Shown here in pieces: positions 15,082-24,492 of a stretch of DNA of 54,732 nt; position 1 is the first letter of the stretch; each line of letters starts with the position of its first letter. A program made the position numbers and the translations under genes. A model generated the notes under the pieces. The model worked only from the letters and a program-made list of their open reading frames with translations, made no database searches and was not told the DNA's origin. The DNA is from CAVVYW01 sp963752605. GTDB taxonomy: Bacteria > Actinomycetota > Thermoleophilia > Solirubrobacterales > 70-9. Location of the stretch: NCBI GenBank assembly GCA_963752605.1, contig CAVVYW010000008.1:1-54732 (forward strand), read 5' to 3'.

Positions 15082-17007
15082 GTGCCTCGTACCCCATCAA
15101 TTGCCAGAGAACACATCCTGACCGGGATCGTCGCGCTCACGGTCCTCGCGCTTTCCCTGCCGGATGGGGGTTACTCGACCGGGGTGTACGCAGGAGCGAC
15201 TCTGGCGATCTGGTGGGGGGTGATCGTCCTGCTCGCCTTCGGCGCCGGGGCGCGCGCGGAGATCCCCCGGATGGCGATCGTGGCCGCCGCCGCCCTCTGC
15301 GGTCTCGCGCTCCTGTCCGGCGTATCGATCGCTTGGGCGAGTGACGATGGACGGGCCTTCTCCGAGGCCGTTCGGGCCGCCGGCTATGCGGGGTTGTTCG
15401 TCCTGGTCCTGATCACCTCGCGCCACGGCGATGGGCGTTGGTGGCTCGCGGGGATTGCAATCGGGTTCGCGGCCGTCGCGGTGCTCGCCCTGGGCAGCCG
15501 CCTCCAGCCCTCGCTACCAGGCGGCGACGACGAGATCGCCCGGATAATCCCCGGCCCCCTGGCTCGACTCTCCTACCCGATCGGATACTGGAACGGGCTC
15601 GCCGCCTGCATGGCGATCGGCGTCGTGCTTCTCGCCTGGCTTGGCGCAGTGAGCCGCACTCAGCTGGCGCGATCGTTGGCAGTAGGCGAGATCCCGCTAT
15701 GCGCCCTGGTGATCTACATGACCTCTTCCCGCGGAGGTGCCGCCGCCGCCGTCCTGGGCATTGCCGCCCTCGTTGCGTTCGGCCGTGAGCGGAAGAAGTT
15801 CCTGGGGGGCCTCGTCATCGCGGGGGCGGGCGCCGGGACCCTGATCCTGCTCGCGAGCCGGCGCACGGAGCTGGTGGATGGGATCACGGGCACGGTCGCC
15901 GAGGACCAGGGCAACGAGATGGTCGTGATCACGCTGCTGACGGTCCTCGTGGTGGTTGCGGCCAGATGGGCGCTCGACGAGGGGATCGCTCGCCTGGTCG
16001 TGCCCCCGAACGTGGTGCGGCCCGTGCTCGCCGTCCTCGCGGTAGTCGCTGTGGTTGGCCTGGTGGCCGCCGATCCCGCCCAGCGGCTGGATGAGTTCAA
16101 CGATCCCCCGGCGGAGGACGTGGATACCAGCAACTTCGTCGCCACCCATCTCACCAGCAGCACGGGCAGCGGCCGCTACCAGTACTGGACCGCAGCGATG
16201 GATGCTTTCGAGGAGGAGCCGGTGAGGGGGATCGGGGCCGGGGGGTACGAAGCGTTCTGGACCGAGCACGGCTCGCTCGCCCGCCCGATCAGGGATGCCC
16301 ACTCGCTTGCACTCGAGCCGCTCGGCGAGCTGGGGGTTCTGGGGGGAGGTCTGGTTCTGACGTTCTTCGGCGCCGCGCTCCTCGGCGCTTACCGCCGCCC
16401 ACCGGGAGGCGATGGACTGCTCGATTCCAGCGCGGCCCTGGCGGTCCTGGTCGCCGGCGGCGCCGCCGCCGCGACGGACTGGATGTGGGAGATCCCCGCG
16501 GTCTTCGCTCCGGTCGTGATCGCGGCGGCGCTGCTGACCGGTCCCGCCACGCAGTCCCCTGGATCCAGAGCTCCGGGATCGCTTTACGGCTGGGGCGTCG
16601 CGACGCTGGTCGCGGGTTGGCTGGCGATCTGTGCCTCCGCGATCGTGCTGCTCACCGAGATCAAGCTCGACGACAGCCACGACTCGGTGCGCGACGGAGA
16701 CCTCTCGGCCGCAGCACGAGCCGCGCAGGACGCGATCACCCTGCAGCCGTGGGCGGCCGAGCCGCGACTGCAGCTCGCCCTGGTCGAGGAGGGGGCGGGG
16801 GACCTTCCGGCGGCCCGCGAGGACCTGGACGAGGCGATCCAGCGAGCGCGCGACGACTGGCGCCTGTGGCTGGTGGCGGCCCGGATCGAGACCAAGGCGG
16901 GCCGGATCGACGAGGCTCAGGCGGCGCTGGAGCAGGCCCGTGAGCTCAACCCGAGAACCCCGATCCTTGCGCCTGCGCCGCAAGCACCCTCCACGTCAGC
17001 ACCTTAG
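15082..17007 (+). CDS. O-antigen ligase-like membrane protein with C-terminal TPR
   Basis: 641 residues, GTG start. About a dozen hydrophobic helices span residues 10-510. Between helices is the large extracytoplasmic loop typical of Wzy/WaaL proteins, with TGSGRYQYWTAAMDAFEEEP and GIGAGGYEAFW followed by the His of RDAHSLALEPLGELG, the conserved region of this family. After the last helix come TPR-like repeats (about 535-625; AQDAITLQPWAAEPRLQLALV). Such proteins polymerise or ligate lipid-linked glycans on the outer face of the membrane. It starts the plus-strand polysaccharide genes and precedes the priming glycosyl transferase. Ligase or polymerase role cannot be separated by sequence. 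Confidence 0.85.
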   Translation: MPRTPSIAREHILTGIVALTVLALSLPDGGYSTGVYAGATLAIWWGVIVLLAFGAGARAEIPRMAIVAAAALCGLALLSGVSIAWASDDGRAFSEAVRAAGYAGLFVLVLITSRHGDGRWWLAGIAIGFAAVAVLALGSRLQPSLPGGDDEIARIIPGPLARLSYPIGYWNGLAACMAIGVVLLAWLGAVSRTQLARSLAVGEIPLCALVIYMTSSRGGAAAAVLGIAALVAFGRERKKFLGGLVIAGAGAGTLILLASRRTELVDGITGTVAEDQGNEMVVITLLTVLVVVAARWALDEGIARLVVPPNVVRPVLAVLAVVAVVGLVAADPAQRLDEFNDPPAEDVDTSNFVATHLTSSTGSGRYQYWTAAMDAFEEEPVRGIGAGGYEAFWTEHGSLARPIRDAHSLALEPLGELGVLGGGLVLTFFGAALLGAYRRPPGGDGLLDSSAALAVLVAGGAAAATDWMWEIPAVFAPVVIAAALLTGPATQSPGSRAPGSLYGWGVATLVAGWLAICASAIVLLTEIKLDDSHDSVRDGDLSAAARAAQDAITLQPWAAEPRLQLALVEEGAGDLPAAREDLDEAIQRARDDWRLWLVAARIETKAGRIDEAQAALEQARELNPRTPILAPAPQAPSTSAP

Positions 17008-17088
17008 AATCGCCTCAATAGGGGATCAGGGACCTGTGCCATTCGTTTGGTGGCATGGGGGTTGTTAGACCCACCACCATGTACCGGC

Positions 17089-18537
17089 ATGACTGAAATC
17101 AAGGCTCTCCCGGGTCAGCCTGCTCCAGGGGCCGGAGCTGTCCCCGGGAAGGTCGGCGACGCTGCTTCTCGTCGTGAGGCCACTGATCGCGATACGAGAT
17201 CTCGGTGGTGGCCCGACGCGCTGCGTCGCCGCATGCTTGCCCTGGCGGATCTCGCCGCCGCCCTCGCGGCGGGGATTGTCATTGCTTCTTCGAATGGTGA
17301 GGTGGTGTGGGCGATCGCCATCGCTCCGCTCTGGCTCGTGATCGCGAAGCTGCTCGGTCTCTATGACCGTGATCACCGCGCGATCCGCCACCTGACGATT
17401 GACGAGTTACCGGCGATCGCAGCGTGGGCGCTGGGCGGCGTCGTACTGATGGCGCTGGTGCTCCCGCTCACCCCAACCGGATCACCCACTCTGGCCGCTG
17501 CTGCTGAGGCTGGACTCACCGCGGCGGTGGTCGCCACGATCCTGCGTGGGACCGCAAGATGGCTCTGGCGTCGCGTGACACCCGCCGAGCTCACCCTGGT
17601 TGCCGGAGAGGGCGAGCCGGCCGCCGCGATCCAGCGCAGAGCGCAGCTGTTCGCGGACATGCACCTTCGTCTTGCTGCCGACCATCCCGTCCCCGCTTCG
17701 GACCTATGGGTGGACGGGGAGGGTCTCTCGAGGATCGGGTCGGAAGTGGATCGGATCATCGTCGCGTCCGCCGGGATCGAGCCACAGCTGGTGGGCCAGC
17801 TTGCCGCCGGCTGCCGGGATCACCAGGTAAAGCTGAGCGTGGTCTCGCCGTTGCGCGGCCGCGCGCTGCCTGCTCTGCGCCTCACCCAGGTCGCCGATCT
17901 ACCCGTGTTCGAGTTCAACACCTGGGATCCGTCACGCTCGACGATGCTGCTGAAGCGGGTCTTCGATCTGCTCGTCTCCGGAATCGGCTTGGTGCTGCTG
18001 GCCCTCCTCTTCCCGTCGATAGCGCTGGCCATTCGCCTCGACAGTCGCGGGAGGGTGATCTTCTCGCAGACCCGCGCAGGACTGAACGGGCAGCCGTTCC
18101 GTCTCTACAAGTTCCGGACGATGCGCGCGGGCGCCGAGCAGCAGCTTCATCACCTGGTGAAGCTCGACGAGTTGGAGGAGCCGATGTTCAAGCTCAACGG
18201 GGATCCGCGCGCGACCCGGGTCGGCCGCCTCCTTCGCAGGCTCAGCCTCGACGAGCTGCCTCAGCTCATCAACGTCCTGCGCGGGGACATGAGCATCGTC
18301 GGGCCACGGCCAGAGCAGGTCGAGCTGGTCGAGCGATATCGGCCGGAGCACCGCTTCCGCCTCGACGTGAAGCCAGGTCTGACCGGCCCGATGCAGGTCT
18401 ACGGCCGCGGCGAGCTCACCTTCGTGGAGCGGCTCGCAGTCGAGCTGGACTACGTCGAGAACCTGTCACTTACTCAGGACCTGAGGATCCTCGCGATGAC
18501 GGTGCCCGCCGTCTTCCGTCGCAGTGGCGCCTACTAA
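17089..18537 (+). CDS. polyprenyl-phosphate glycosylphosphotransferase (priming enzyme)
   Basis: About 482 residues. An N-terminal region with several membrane helices (50-160) and a CoA-binding-like middle lead to the C-terminal sugar transferase domain: KRVFDLLVSGIGLVLLALLF membrane helix, VIFSQTRAGLNGQPFRLYKFRTM, then RLSLDELPQLINVLRGDMS and VGPRPEQVE. This is the WbaP/WcaJ family, which starts repeat-unit synthesis by moving a sugar phosphate onto undecaprenyl phosphate. An ATG at 17047 is also in frame; I prefer 17089 since the extra residues look unlike family N-termini. The stop is overlapped by the gmd start. This gene marks the locus as lipid-linked polysaccharide synthesis. Confidence 0.9.
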   Translation: MTEIKALPGQPAPGAGAVPGKVGDAASRREATDRDTRSRWWPDALRRRMLALADLAAALAAGIVIASSNGEVVWAIAIAPLWLVIAKLLGLYDRDHRAIRHLTIDELPAIAAWALGGVVLMALVLPLTPTGSPTLAAAAEAGLTAAVVATILRGTARWLWRRVTPAELTLVAGEGEPAAAIQRRAQLFADMHLRLAADHPVPASDLWVDGEGLSRIGSEVDRIIVASAGIEPQLVGQLAAGCRDHQVKLSVVSPLRGRALPALRLTQVADLPVFEFNTWDPSRSTMLLKRVFDLLVSGIGLVLLALLFPSIALAIRLDSRGRVIFSQTRAGLNGQPFRLYKFRTMRAGAEQQLHHLVKLDELEEPMFKLNGDPRATRVGRLLRRLSLDELPQLINVLRGDMSIVGPRPEQVELVERYRPEHRFRLDVKPGLTGPMQVYGRGELTFVERLAVELDYVENLSLTQDLRILAMTVPAVFRRSGAY

Positions 18538-19597
18538 CGAGAGTGACTCTGTGGACGGGCGGCCACCGGCTGCGGAGCGAACCGCCCTGATCACCGGGCT
18601 CTCGGGCCAGGATGGCTCCTACCTCGCGGAGCTGCTGCTCGGCAAGGGTTACACGGTCCACGGGATCGTCCGCCGCTCCTCGTCGTTCAACACCGACCGC
18701 ATCGACCACCTCTATCGCGACCCCCACGAGGAAGGGGTGCGCCTGTTTGCCCACTACGGCGACCTCTCCGATCCGGTCTCCCTGACCAAACTGATCTACG
18801 AGCTCCAGCCGGACGAGATCTACAACCTCGGCGCCCAGAGTCACGTCCGGGTCTCCTTCGACATCCCCGAGTACACCTTCGACATCACCGGGGCGGGTTC
18901 GCTGCGCCTGCTGGAGGCGATCAGGGAGGCGGGTGTCCGCTGCCGCTTCTACCAGGCCTCCTCCTCTGAGATCTACGGCAACGCGCCCTCCCCGCAGTCC
19001 GAGGCGACGCCCTTCCACCCGCGCAGCCCCTACGGGGTGGCGAAGGCGGCCGCCTTCTGGATCGCGGTTAACTACCGCGAGGCCTACGGGATGTTCGTCT
19101 CCAACGGGATCCTCTTCAACCACGAGTCCCCGCGTCGGGGCGAAACCTTCGTCACCCGCAAGGTGACCCGCGCCGTGGCCCGGATCAAGGCGGGGCTTCA
19201 GGAAAAGCTCTTCCTCGGCAATCTCGAGGCGCGGCGAGACTGGGGCTATGCGCCCGACTATGTCGACGCGATGTGGCGGATGCTGCAAGCCGATGAGCCG
19301 CGCGACTACGTGGTCGCGACCGGGGAGGCCCACTCGGTTCGCGAGTTCGTGGACGCCGCATTCGCGTGCGCTGACCTGGATCCCGAGCCTCACGTCGAGA
19401 TCGATCCCCGCTACTACCGGCCGGCTGAGGTCGACGATCTTCGCGGCGACGCGAGCAGGGCTCGAGAGGAGCTGGGGTGGGAGCCTTCCGTGCGCTTCGA
19501 CGAGCTGGTTCGGATCATGGTCGATGCCGACACCGACCAGCTCGAGCGCCAGCTCGCCGGGCGGGTCGAGCGCTACAGCCACGAGGGACCGGGATGA
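18524..19597 (+). CDS. gmd: GDP-mannose 4,6-dehydratase
   Basis: 357 residues, GTG start overlapping the previous stop by 14 bases. The NADP motif is GLSGQDGSYLAELLL, followed by GIVRRSSSFNTDRIDHLY, characteristic of GMD. Catalytic residues appear in ASSSEIYGNAP and YGVAKAAAFW (Y-x3-K). Further family marks are ILFNHESPRRGETFVTRK and RRDWGYAPDYVDAMW. It makes GDP-4-keto-6-deoxymannose, the entry to GDP-L-fucose and related deoxysugars. The next gene, overlapping by ATGA, encodes the following enzyme of the fucose branch, so the pair supplies a nucleotide sugar to the local glycosyltransferases. Confidence 0.95.
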   Translation: MAPTNESDSVDGRPPAAERTALITGLSGQDGSYLAELLLGKGYTVHGIVRRSSSFNTDRIDHLYRDPHEEGVRLFAHYGDLSDPVSLTKLIYELQPDEIYNLGAQSHVRVSFDIPEYTFDITGAGSLRLLEAIREAGVRCRFYQASSSEIYGNAPSPQSEATPFHPRSPYGVAKAAAFWIAVNYREAYGMFVSNGILFNHESPRRGETFVTRKVTRAVARIKAGLQEKLFLGNLEARRDWGYAPDYVDAMWRMLQADEPRDYVVATGEAHSVREFVDAAFACADLDPEPHVEIDPRYYRPAEVDDLRGDASRAREELGWEPSVRFDELVRIMVDADTDQLERQLAGRVERYSHEGPG

Positions 19598-20550
19598 GTG
19601 GCGATCCGAGTCCCGGCTTCTGGCGGGGGCGGAGCGTCGCGGTCACCGGCGGGGCCGGTTTCCTCGGCCGTCCGACGGTGGTCATGCTCGAGGAGCTGGG
19701 AGCAGAGGTGCGGACTATCCGCTCAGCCGACTTCGATCTTCGCGATCCGATCGCCTGTGCCGATGCGCTGCGCGGGTCCGAGGCGGTGATCCACCTGGCG
19801 GCGAACGTCGGCGGCATCGGCTACAACCTCCGCAACCCGGGTCCTCTGGCGCGCGACAACCTGCTGATGGGGGTCAACGTCTTCGACGCGTGCCGCGACC
19901 TGGGGGTCGAGAAGCTGGTCGCCGCTTGCTCGGTCTGTGCCTACCCGAAGTTCGCCTCAGCTCCCTTCCGCGAGGACGAGATCTGGGATGGATTTCCCGA
20001 GGAATCGAACGCGCCCTACGGGTTGGCGAAGCGGATGCTCCTGACCCTCTCCGACGCCTACCGCCGCCAGCACGACCTCGATTCCTGCTCACCGGTGATC
20101 GCAAACCTCTACGGACCCGGCGACAACTTCGACCTCGAGGACTCGCACGTGATCGCGGCGATGATTCGCAAATACGTCGAGGCGGTCGAGCGAGGCGATC
20201 AGGGCGTCGAGCTGTGGGGGACGGGAAGCCCATCACGCGAGTTCCTCTACGTAGACGATGCGGCCCGCGCCCTGGTCCTCGCGGCGGAGCGATACGACTC
20301 GTCCGACCCGGTCAACGTCGGCACCGGGGTCGAGATCACGATCCGCGACCTCGCCGAAGCGATCGCCGGGCTCGTGGGGTTCGAGGGGGAGACCGTCTGG
20401 GACGACTCCCGCCCAGACGGCCAGCCGAAGCGCTACCTCGACGTCTCCAGGGCGCGGGAGCGGTTCGGGTTTGAGGCGCGGGTTCCCCTGGACCAGGGAC
20501 TGGCGCGGACCGTGGACAGCTTCCGAGAGGCGAGCGCGCTGACTCCTTAG
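19594..20550 (+). CDS. fcl: GDP-L-fucose synthase
   Basis: 318 residues of the SDR extended family. The Rossmann motif is VTGGAGFLGRP; HLAANVGGIGYNLRNPGPLARDN is the GDP-fucose synthase hallmark. The catalytic part has CSVCAYPK and YGLAKRML (Y-x3-K), then NLYGPGDNFDLEDSHVIAA. The protein performs the 3,5-epimerisation and 4-reduction of GDP-4-keto-6-deoxymannose made by gmd, whose stop overlaps this ATG. The upstream in-frame extension is antisense-like Arg-rich sequence, so the ATG at 19594 is used. A closely related GDP-6-deoxysugar reductase cannot be fully excluded. Confidence 0.92.
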   Translation: MSGDPSPGFWRGRSVAVTGGAGFLGRPTVVMLEELGAEVRTIRSADFDLRDPIACADALRGSEAVIHLAANVGGIGYNLRNPGPLARDNLLMGVNVFDACRDLGVEKLVAACSVCAYPKFASAPFREDEIWDGFPEESNAPYGLAKRMLLTLSDAYRRQHDLDSCSPVIANLYGPGDNFDLEDSHVIAAMIRKYVEAVERGDQGVELWGTGSPSREFLYVDDAARALVLAAERYDSSDPVNVGTGVEITIRDLAEAIAGLVGFEGETVWDDSRPDGQPKRYLDVSRARERFGFEARVPLDQGLARTVDSFREASALTP

Positions 20551-20602
20551 CCGCTCAGCCCTTTCTCGCGGACGGACGCTGGGCCACTATCTTGTGGGAG
20601 GC

Positions 20603-22222
20603 ATGGAGGCCCCCGAGCTGACGGTGATTGTTGCGGTCCAGGACGGGCGCGGCCAGACCGAAGAATGCCTCCGCCGTCTCAGCAGTGAGCAGACGCTCGC
20701 TCGCGACCGTTACGAGCTGATCGTGATGGCACCAGAGCGGCTGGGCGACCTCGATAGGGTGGTCGCGGCGGAACTTCGTGCGGGTGACCAACTCGTTCGC
20801 CATCCGTCGTCCAACGAGTTCCTCCTCTATAACCTCGCTGCCGAGCGGGCTCGCGGCAGATTCCTTTTCGTGATCGAGGCGCATTGCCTTGCGGAGCCCG
20901 ACTGCCTCGAGGAAGTCCTGGACTACGTGACCCGAGAGGGGATGTCGGGGGCATCGGTCCGCAGCATCCCTGTCGCCAACCGGGAGTTGGCCGACAGCGA
21001 GCGGCAGATGTTCGAATGCTCGCATCTGATCGCCGACCCGGAGCACTGGTACACGGTGCTGATTCACGGTTTTGCGATCCGCCGGGAGGCGTTCGAGCGT
21101 GCCGGTGGGTTCGATCACCGGCTCGGCGAGTTCTCGGCGGTAGCACTCGCGGCGACCCTGCACGCGGAGGGATTCAGCATCGGCTATGCGCCTCGGGCCG
21201 CGGTCAGCCACCACTACGGCATGCCGCTACGAGAGGTGTTCGCCTATGTCCGCGACTTCACAGAGGGGGAGATGCGATTTCGGGCCACCGAGGCTCCGGC
21301 CCACGTCGCGGCCTATCTGGACCAGTCGCCCGAATGGATCGAGCGGCGCTTGTTCGAGCCGGGCACGGCGGCGCGCCTGACACACAGCTTCACGGTGGCA
21401 CGCCGAGCCAGGCGCCACTCGAGCCCCTGGCGGGAACGCGTGAGCATGAGCATGCAAACCATGCGGGTGCGGGTGCGGTCCGTTGCGGGGGTTCGCGTGC
21501 GCCTGGCGGGCGCCGCACTGCAGGTGGCATATCGCTGGCTGCTGGCTCTGCTTTGGAGAGGGCGGGGACGAGAGTTCGCCGCATATCTCGCTTGGTGGCA
21601 ATCGGTGATCCGCCTCAGCCGCGTCGAGTACCTGCACCGCCACCGCCGGGCGATGCCCACTTCCCCGGCGGGAAGGCGATCATGGGAGGTGGCGGCGCCC
21701 GACGATCGTCACCTGATCGGGTTCCACGCGGTTGAAAGTCGGCAGGGACGACAGTTCCGTTGGACATCGGAGCTGGCGGCGATCGAGCTCGATCTGACCC
21801 CCGGCCGCTACGACGCTCGGTTGGAGTTGGCGCCGTTTCGCCCACGCGGCATCGCCTACAACCTCACGCTCCTCTTCGACAACGTGGTCATTCCTCTCCA
21901 TCCGGAGATCTATGGCGAGACGGTCTCATTCCAGCTTGAGCCCGAGATGTTCCGCGCGGACGTCGAGCGCCACTGGCTCGTGATCGCCGCGAGACCGCTC
22001 CCCTCTCATCTTCTGGCGAAGGGGGAGGCGCGGCGGTTGGGGGTCCCAGTTTGTGGGCTCAGCTTCGAGCGGCGGGGCACAGGTTCGCTAGGAGACCTGC
22101 CCACGAGCCATGCGGCTCCAAAGCAAGCCGGCGAGGATCGAGCGGTCCACCCCGAGCGTCTCGTTGCCGCCCAGGAGCGACCGGGCGGACCTCGCCGCAA
22201 GCCAGCCGAGGCTGCGGGCTGA
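20603..22222 (+). CDS. GT2 glycosyltransferase with C-terminal beta domain, 3' end doubtful
   Basis: About 539 residues as read. The GT-A domain begins ELTVIVAVQDGRGQTEECLRRL, with FVIEAHCLAEPDCLEEVLDY and AIRREAFERAGGFDHRLGEF. From about residue 371 comes LIGFHAVESRQGRQFRWT and a beta-rich domain paralogous to the C-terminal part of the 7903-10482 fusion. The recognisable part ends near GLSFERR (about 22075). The reading frame then continues 45 codons through the end of the convergent gene. A TAG at 22089-22091 in the +1 frame shares its CTAG with the stop of that gene, so a one-base change near 22065-22080 may have removed the original stop. Acts on the surface polymer; sugar specificity unknown. 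Confidence 0.83.
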   Translation: MEAPELTVIVAVQDGRGQTEECLRRLSSEQTLARDRYELIVMAPERLGDLDRVVAAELRAGDQLVRHPSSNEFLLYNLAAERARGRFLFVIEAHCLAEPDCLEEVLDYVTREGMSGASVRSIPVANRELADSERQMFECSHLIADPEHWYTVLIHGFAIRREAFERAGGFDHRLGEFSAVALAATLHAEGFSIGYAPRAAVSHHYGMPLREVFAYVRDFTEGEMRFRATEAPAHVAAYLDQSPEWIERRLFEPGTAARLTHSFTVARRARRHSSPWRERVSMSMQTMRVRVRSVAGVRVRLAGAALQVAYRWLLALLWRGRGREFAAYLAWWQSVIRLSRVEYLHRHRRAMPTSPAGRRSWEVAAPDDRHLIGFHAVESRQGRQFRWTSELAAIELDLTPGRYDARLELAPFRPRGIAYNLTLLFDNVVIPLHPEIYGETVSFQLEPEMFRADVERHWLVIAARPLPSHLLAKGEARRLGVPVCGLSFERRGTGSLGDLPTSHAAPKQAGEDRAVHPERLVAAQERPGGPRRKPAEAAG

Positions 22223-23437
22223 ATCGTCCAAGTCGACCACCTTCCGGACAGCCTCGCGCCTCTCGGCGTTCATCAAGTCGCCACAGCGCATCTCCAGCAC
22301 CCGGGCGAACAGGGCGGTCCGACAGTAGTCGGCGAAGTATCGCTCGCGGGCCTGCGGGCGGGCGAGCCGGGAGCCGGCTCGCCGCAGACCCGTGAGCGCC
22401 GCGACGAGCGGGCCCGCCGCGGGGTCGCGACCGCCGCTGGCCCGGGCGTAGCCGATCACCGCCTGCGGATGCTGGACGTAGTCGTGAAGCGGGCGGGCTA
22501 CGTATGCGATCGGGCCGGCGGCGAGCGCAACCAGAGCGAGCCAGTGATCGTGGAAGGAGCGGCCGACGGGCGGAGGAAATGGCAGCAGTCGGTCGAGCAG
22601 GTCCCTGCGAAACAACGCGGCGGCGCCCGTGATCGTGTTCCCCAGCAGCAGCGTGCCGAGGTCAGTGTGGTTCCGGCGCCGGTGAGACCAGTACGTGTCG
22701 CGGAGCACTTCGCCGGTTCGGTCGACCACGCGCATGTCGCTGTAGGCGAGTGTGCTGTGGGGGCTTAGCGCCGCCAGCAGGGCTTCCAGCTTCTCGGGCT
22801 GCCAGCGGTCGTCCTGGTCGCTGAGCGCGACGTGGCTCGCCTCGACCGGGACCATCCCAAGCGCCCGCTCGAAGTTTCCGTAGAAGCCAAGCCGCTCGCC
22901 ACCCGCGGCCAACCTGAACCGCGGGTCGTCGGCGATGACCCGTTCGATCTCGGCGAGGCGGCCACGATCGGAGGCGTCGTCGCTGATCAGGCAGACCCAG
23001 TCGGTGTGGGTCTGATCCCGGATCGACTCGATCTGGCGCTGGAAGAGGTCGGGCGGGGGGTTGCGAGTGGCCATGCAGATCGCGACCGTTTCGCCAAGCG
23101 TCTCGCCCCCGGCGGACGGGGCGCTCCCGGGCTCCAGCGCGAGTTCTCCGATCGCGGCCTCGGCCTTTGTCCCGGCATCGAGCTCTGCCCGCAGGGTGAG
23201 CTCCACCGATCGGCTACGGTCGAGACGATCGAACGGCACCGTCGCCCACCACTCGAGCACCGCGCCGGTGCCGTCCCCTCGAGAGATCCGGTGAGCCCGA
23301 GCCGGCTGCGTGCTGTCCTCGCTGGTGACCCGCAGAGACCGGATTGCCGCACCTGGGAACGAACAGCGTCCCCGCACGAAGACGGCGGTCCCCTCCCCGA
23401 CCGCCAGGCGGCGAGGCGGGGGGTCGGTAATGGACAT
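22088..23437 (-). CDS. GT2 glycosyltransferase, rhamnosyltransferase-like
   Basis: 449 residues. An N-terminal beta-rich region of about 110 residues precedes a GT-A domain: VAICMATRNPPPDLFQRQIE, WVCLISDDASDRGRLAEI, ASHVALSDQDDRWQPEKL (the DQDD metal site of rhamnosyltransferase-like GT2), and the acceptor region TGAAALFRRDLLDRLLPFP with HDHWLALVALA. The N-terminal extension may bind the growing glycan or a partner. It is the only minus-strand gene inside this part of the locus and is divergent from the methyltransferase at 23481. Family firm, donor sugar unknown. Confidence 0.87.
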   Translation of the reverse strand: MSITDPPPRRLAVGEGTAVFVRGRCSFPGAAIRSLRVTSEDSTQPARAHRISRGDGTGAVLEWWATVPFDRLDRSRSVELTLRAELDAGTKAEAAIGELALEPGSAPSAGGETLGETVAICMATRNPPPDLFQRQIESIRDQTHTDWVCLISDDASDRGRLAEIERVIADDPRFRLAAGGERLGFYGNFERALGMVPVEASHVALSDQDDRWQPEKLEALLAALSPHSTLAYSDMRVVDRTGEVLRDTYWSHRRRNHTDLGTLLLGNTITGAAALFRRDLLDRLLPFPPPVGRSFHDHWLALVALAAGPIAYVARPLHDYVQHPQAVIGYARASGGRDPAAGPLVAALTGLRRAGSRLARPQARERYFADYCRTALFARVLEMRCGDLMNAERREAVRKVVDLDDSARSLGWLAARSARSLLGGNETLGVDRSILAGLLWSRMARGQVS

Positions 23438-23480
23438 GCTCAGACTTGCAGCCCCGATGGCCGCGCAGTATGACCCCGTG

Positions 23481-24473
23481 GTGAGCGACGAGATGAGCCG
23501 TGCCTGCCCCGCCTGCGGAGCCCGCGGGTTGGCGCGATGGCGCGAGGCGAGCGCCTCGGACCCCGCGCTCGCCCGGCACCCGTCCTATCCACTCCTTTGC
23601 TGTCCGACCTGCGGCAGCGCCTGCCTCGCGGGACTCGAGCCGGAGAGCGGTGACCTGTACGAGGCGGGCACCTATGCTCCGACCGGTCGGCTGCGTTCGC
23701 TGGTGGGGGCGCTGCTCCGGCTGGTCGCATGGGACCGCAGGAGGGCCCTCGGGAGGCTTCCGGGACGATGCCGGGTGCTCGAGGTGGGCGCGGGGCGCGG
23801 CAGGCTGTCGGCAGACCTCGCCTCGAGGGGCCACGCGGTGGCGGCGATCGAGCCAGCGGCCGCCGCAGCCGCTGCGACCCGGGCGCGTGGGGTGGAGGTC
23901 CAGAACCTGGCGCTCGAGCGCGCGCGATTCGACGACGAGAGCTTTGACCGGGTGGTGCTCTGGCACGTGCTCGAGCACCTGGACGATCCCGCGGGCGCCC
24001 TGGCGCGGGTCCGGCCGTGGCTTGCGCCGGGCGGCCGGGTGGTGGTCGCGGTCCCGAACCTCGACAGCGTCCAGGCCCGCATCGGTGGCGACCGCTGGTT
24101 TCACCAGGACGTCCCCCGGCACCGGACCCAGTTCACTGCCGAAGGGGCCCGGCGGCTGCTCGAGCGCAGCGGCTTCAGCCCGGGACAGACCCGGCACGTA
24201 CTGGTCGAGCACAACCCCTTGGGAATGTGGGTGACGCTGCTGAACCGCCTCACGGGCGCCCGAGACGTCCCGTTTCGCTTTCTGAAGCGGGACCTGAGCT
24301 ACTCGCGTCGCCGAGACGCCGTCCGAGACGCTGCGATCACGCTGACCGTCGGCGTTCCATTGGTGCTGATCGCAATCGTCCTCGAGGCCGTTGCCGGGCT
24401 CCTCAGACGTGGCGGAACCGTGGTCGTCGAGGCCTCCGTGGCGCAGCGACACGGAGGGAGAGGATCTATCTAG
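23481..24473 (+). CDS. SAM-dependent methyltransferase with N-terminal zinc-ribbon
   Basis: About 330 residues from GTG 23481 (ATG 23430, 23457 and 23496 are alternatives; the first overlaps the divergent gene). A four-Cys zinc ribbon opens it (CPAC and, 30 residues later, CCPTC). The methyltransferase core reads CRVLEVGAGRGRLSADLASRG (motif I), DRVVLWHVLEHLDDPAGAL (post motif III) and PGGRVVVAVPNLDSVQAR. Hydrophobic residues near the C-terminus (LTVGVPLVLIAIVLEAVAGLL) look like a membrane helix. The type is common in polysaccharide loci, where it methylates sugars or chain ends; capping methylation is often paired with a Wzt-type exporter, which is the next gene. Confidence 0.85.
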   Translation: MSDEMSRACPACGARGLARWREASASDPALARHPSYPLLCCPTCGSACLAGLEPESGDLYEAGTYAPTGRLRSLVGALLRLVAWDRRRALGRLPGRCRVLEVGAGRGRLSADLASRGHAVAAIEPAAAAAAATRARGVEVQNLALERARFDDESFDRVVLWHVLEHLDDPAGALARVRPWLAPGGRVVVAVPNLDSVQARIGGDRWFHQDVPRHRTQFTAEGARRLLERSGFSPGQTRHVLVEHNPLGMWVTLLNRLTGARDVPFRFLKRDLSYSRRRDAVRDAAITLTVGVPLVLIAIVLEAVAGLLRRGGTVVVEASVAQRHGGRGSI

Positions 24474-24492
24474 TTCCCCTATTCTGCGTCCG

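Noticed and set aside
15697..16983. A long minus-strand open frame within the O-antigen ligase-like gene
   Set aside because: Antisense shadow, Arg/Gln/Gly-rich without domain; the plus-strand membrane protein is convincing.
22200..22222. Possible extra C-terminal domain of the GT2 at 20603
   Set aside because: The tail is antisense to the neighbour's coding sequence, basic and without likeness to the paralogue; a lost stop explains it.
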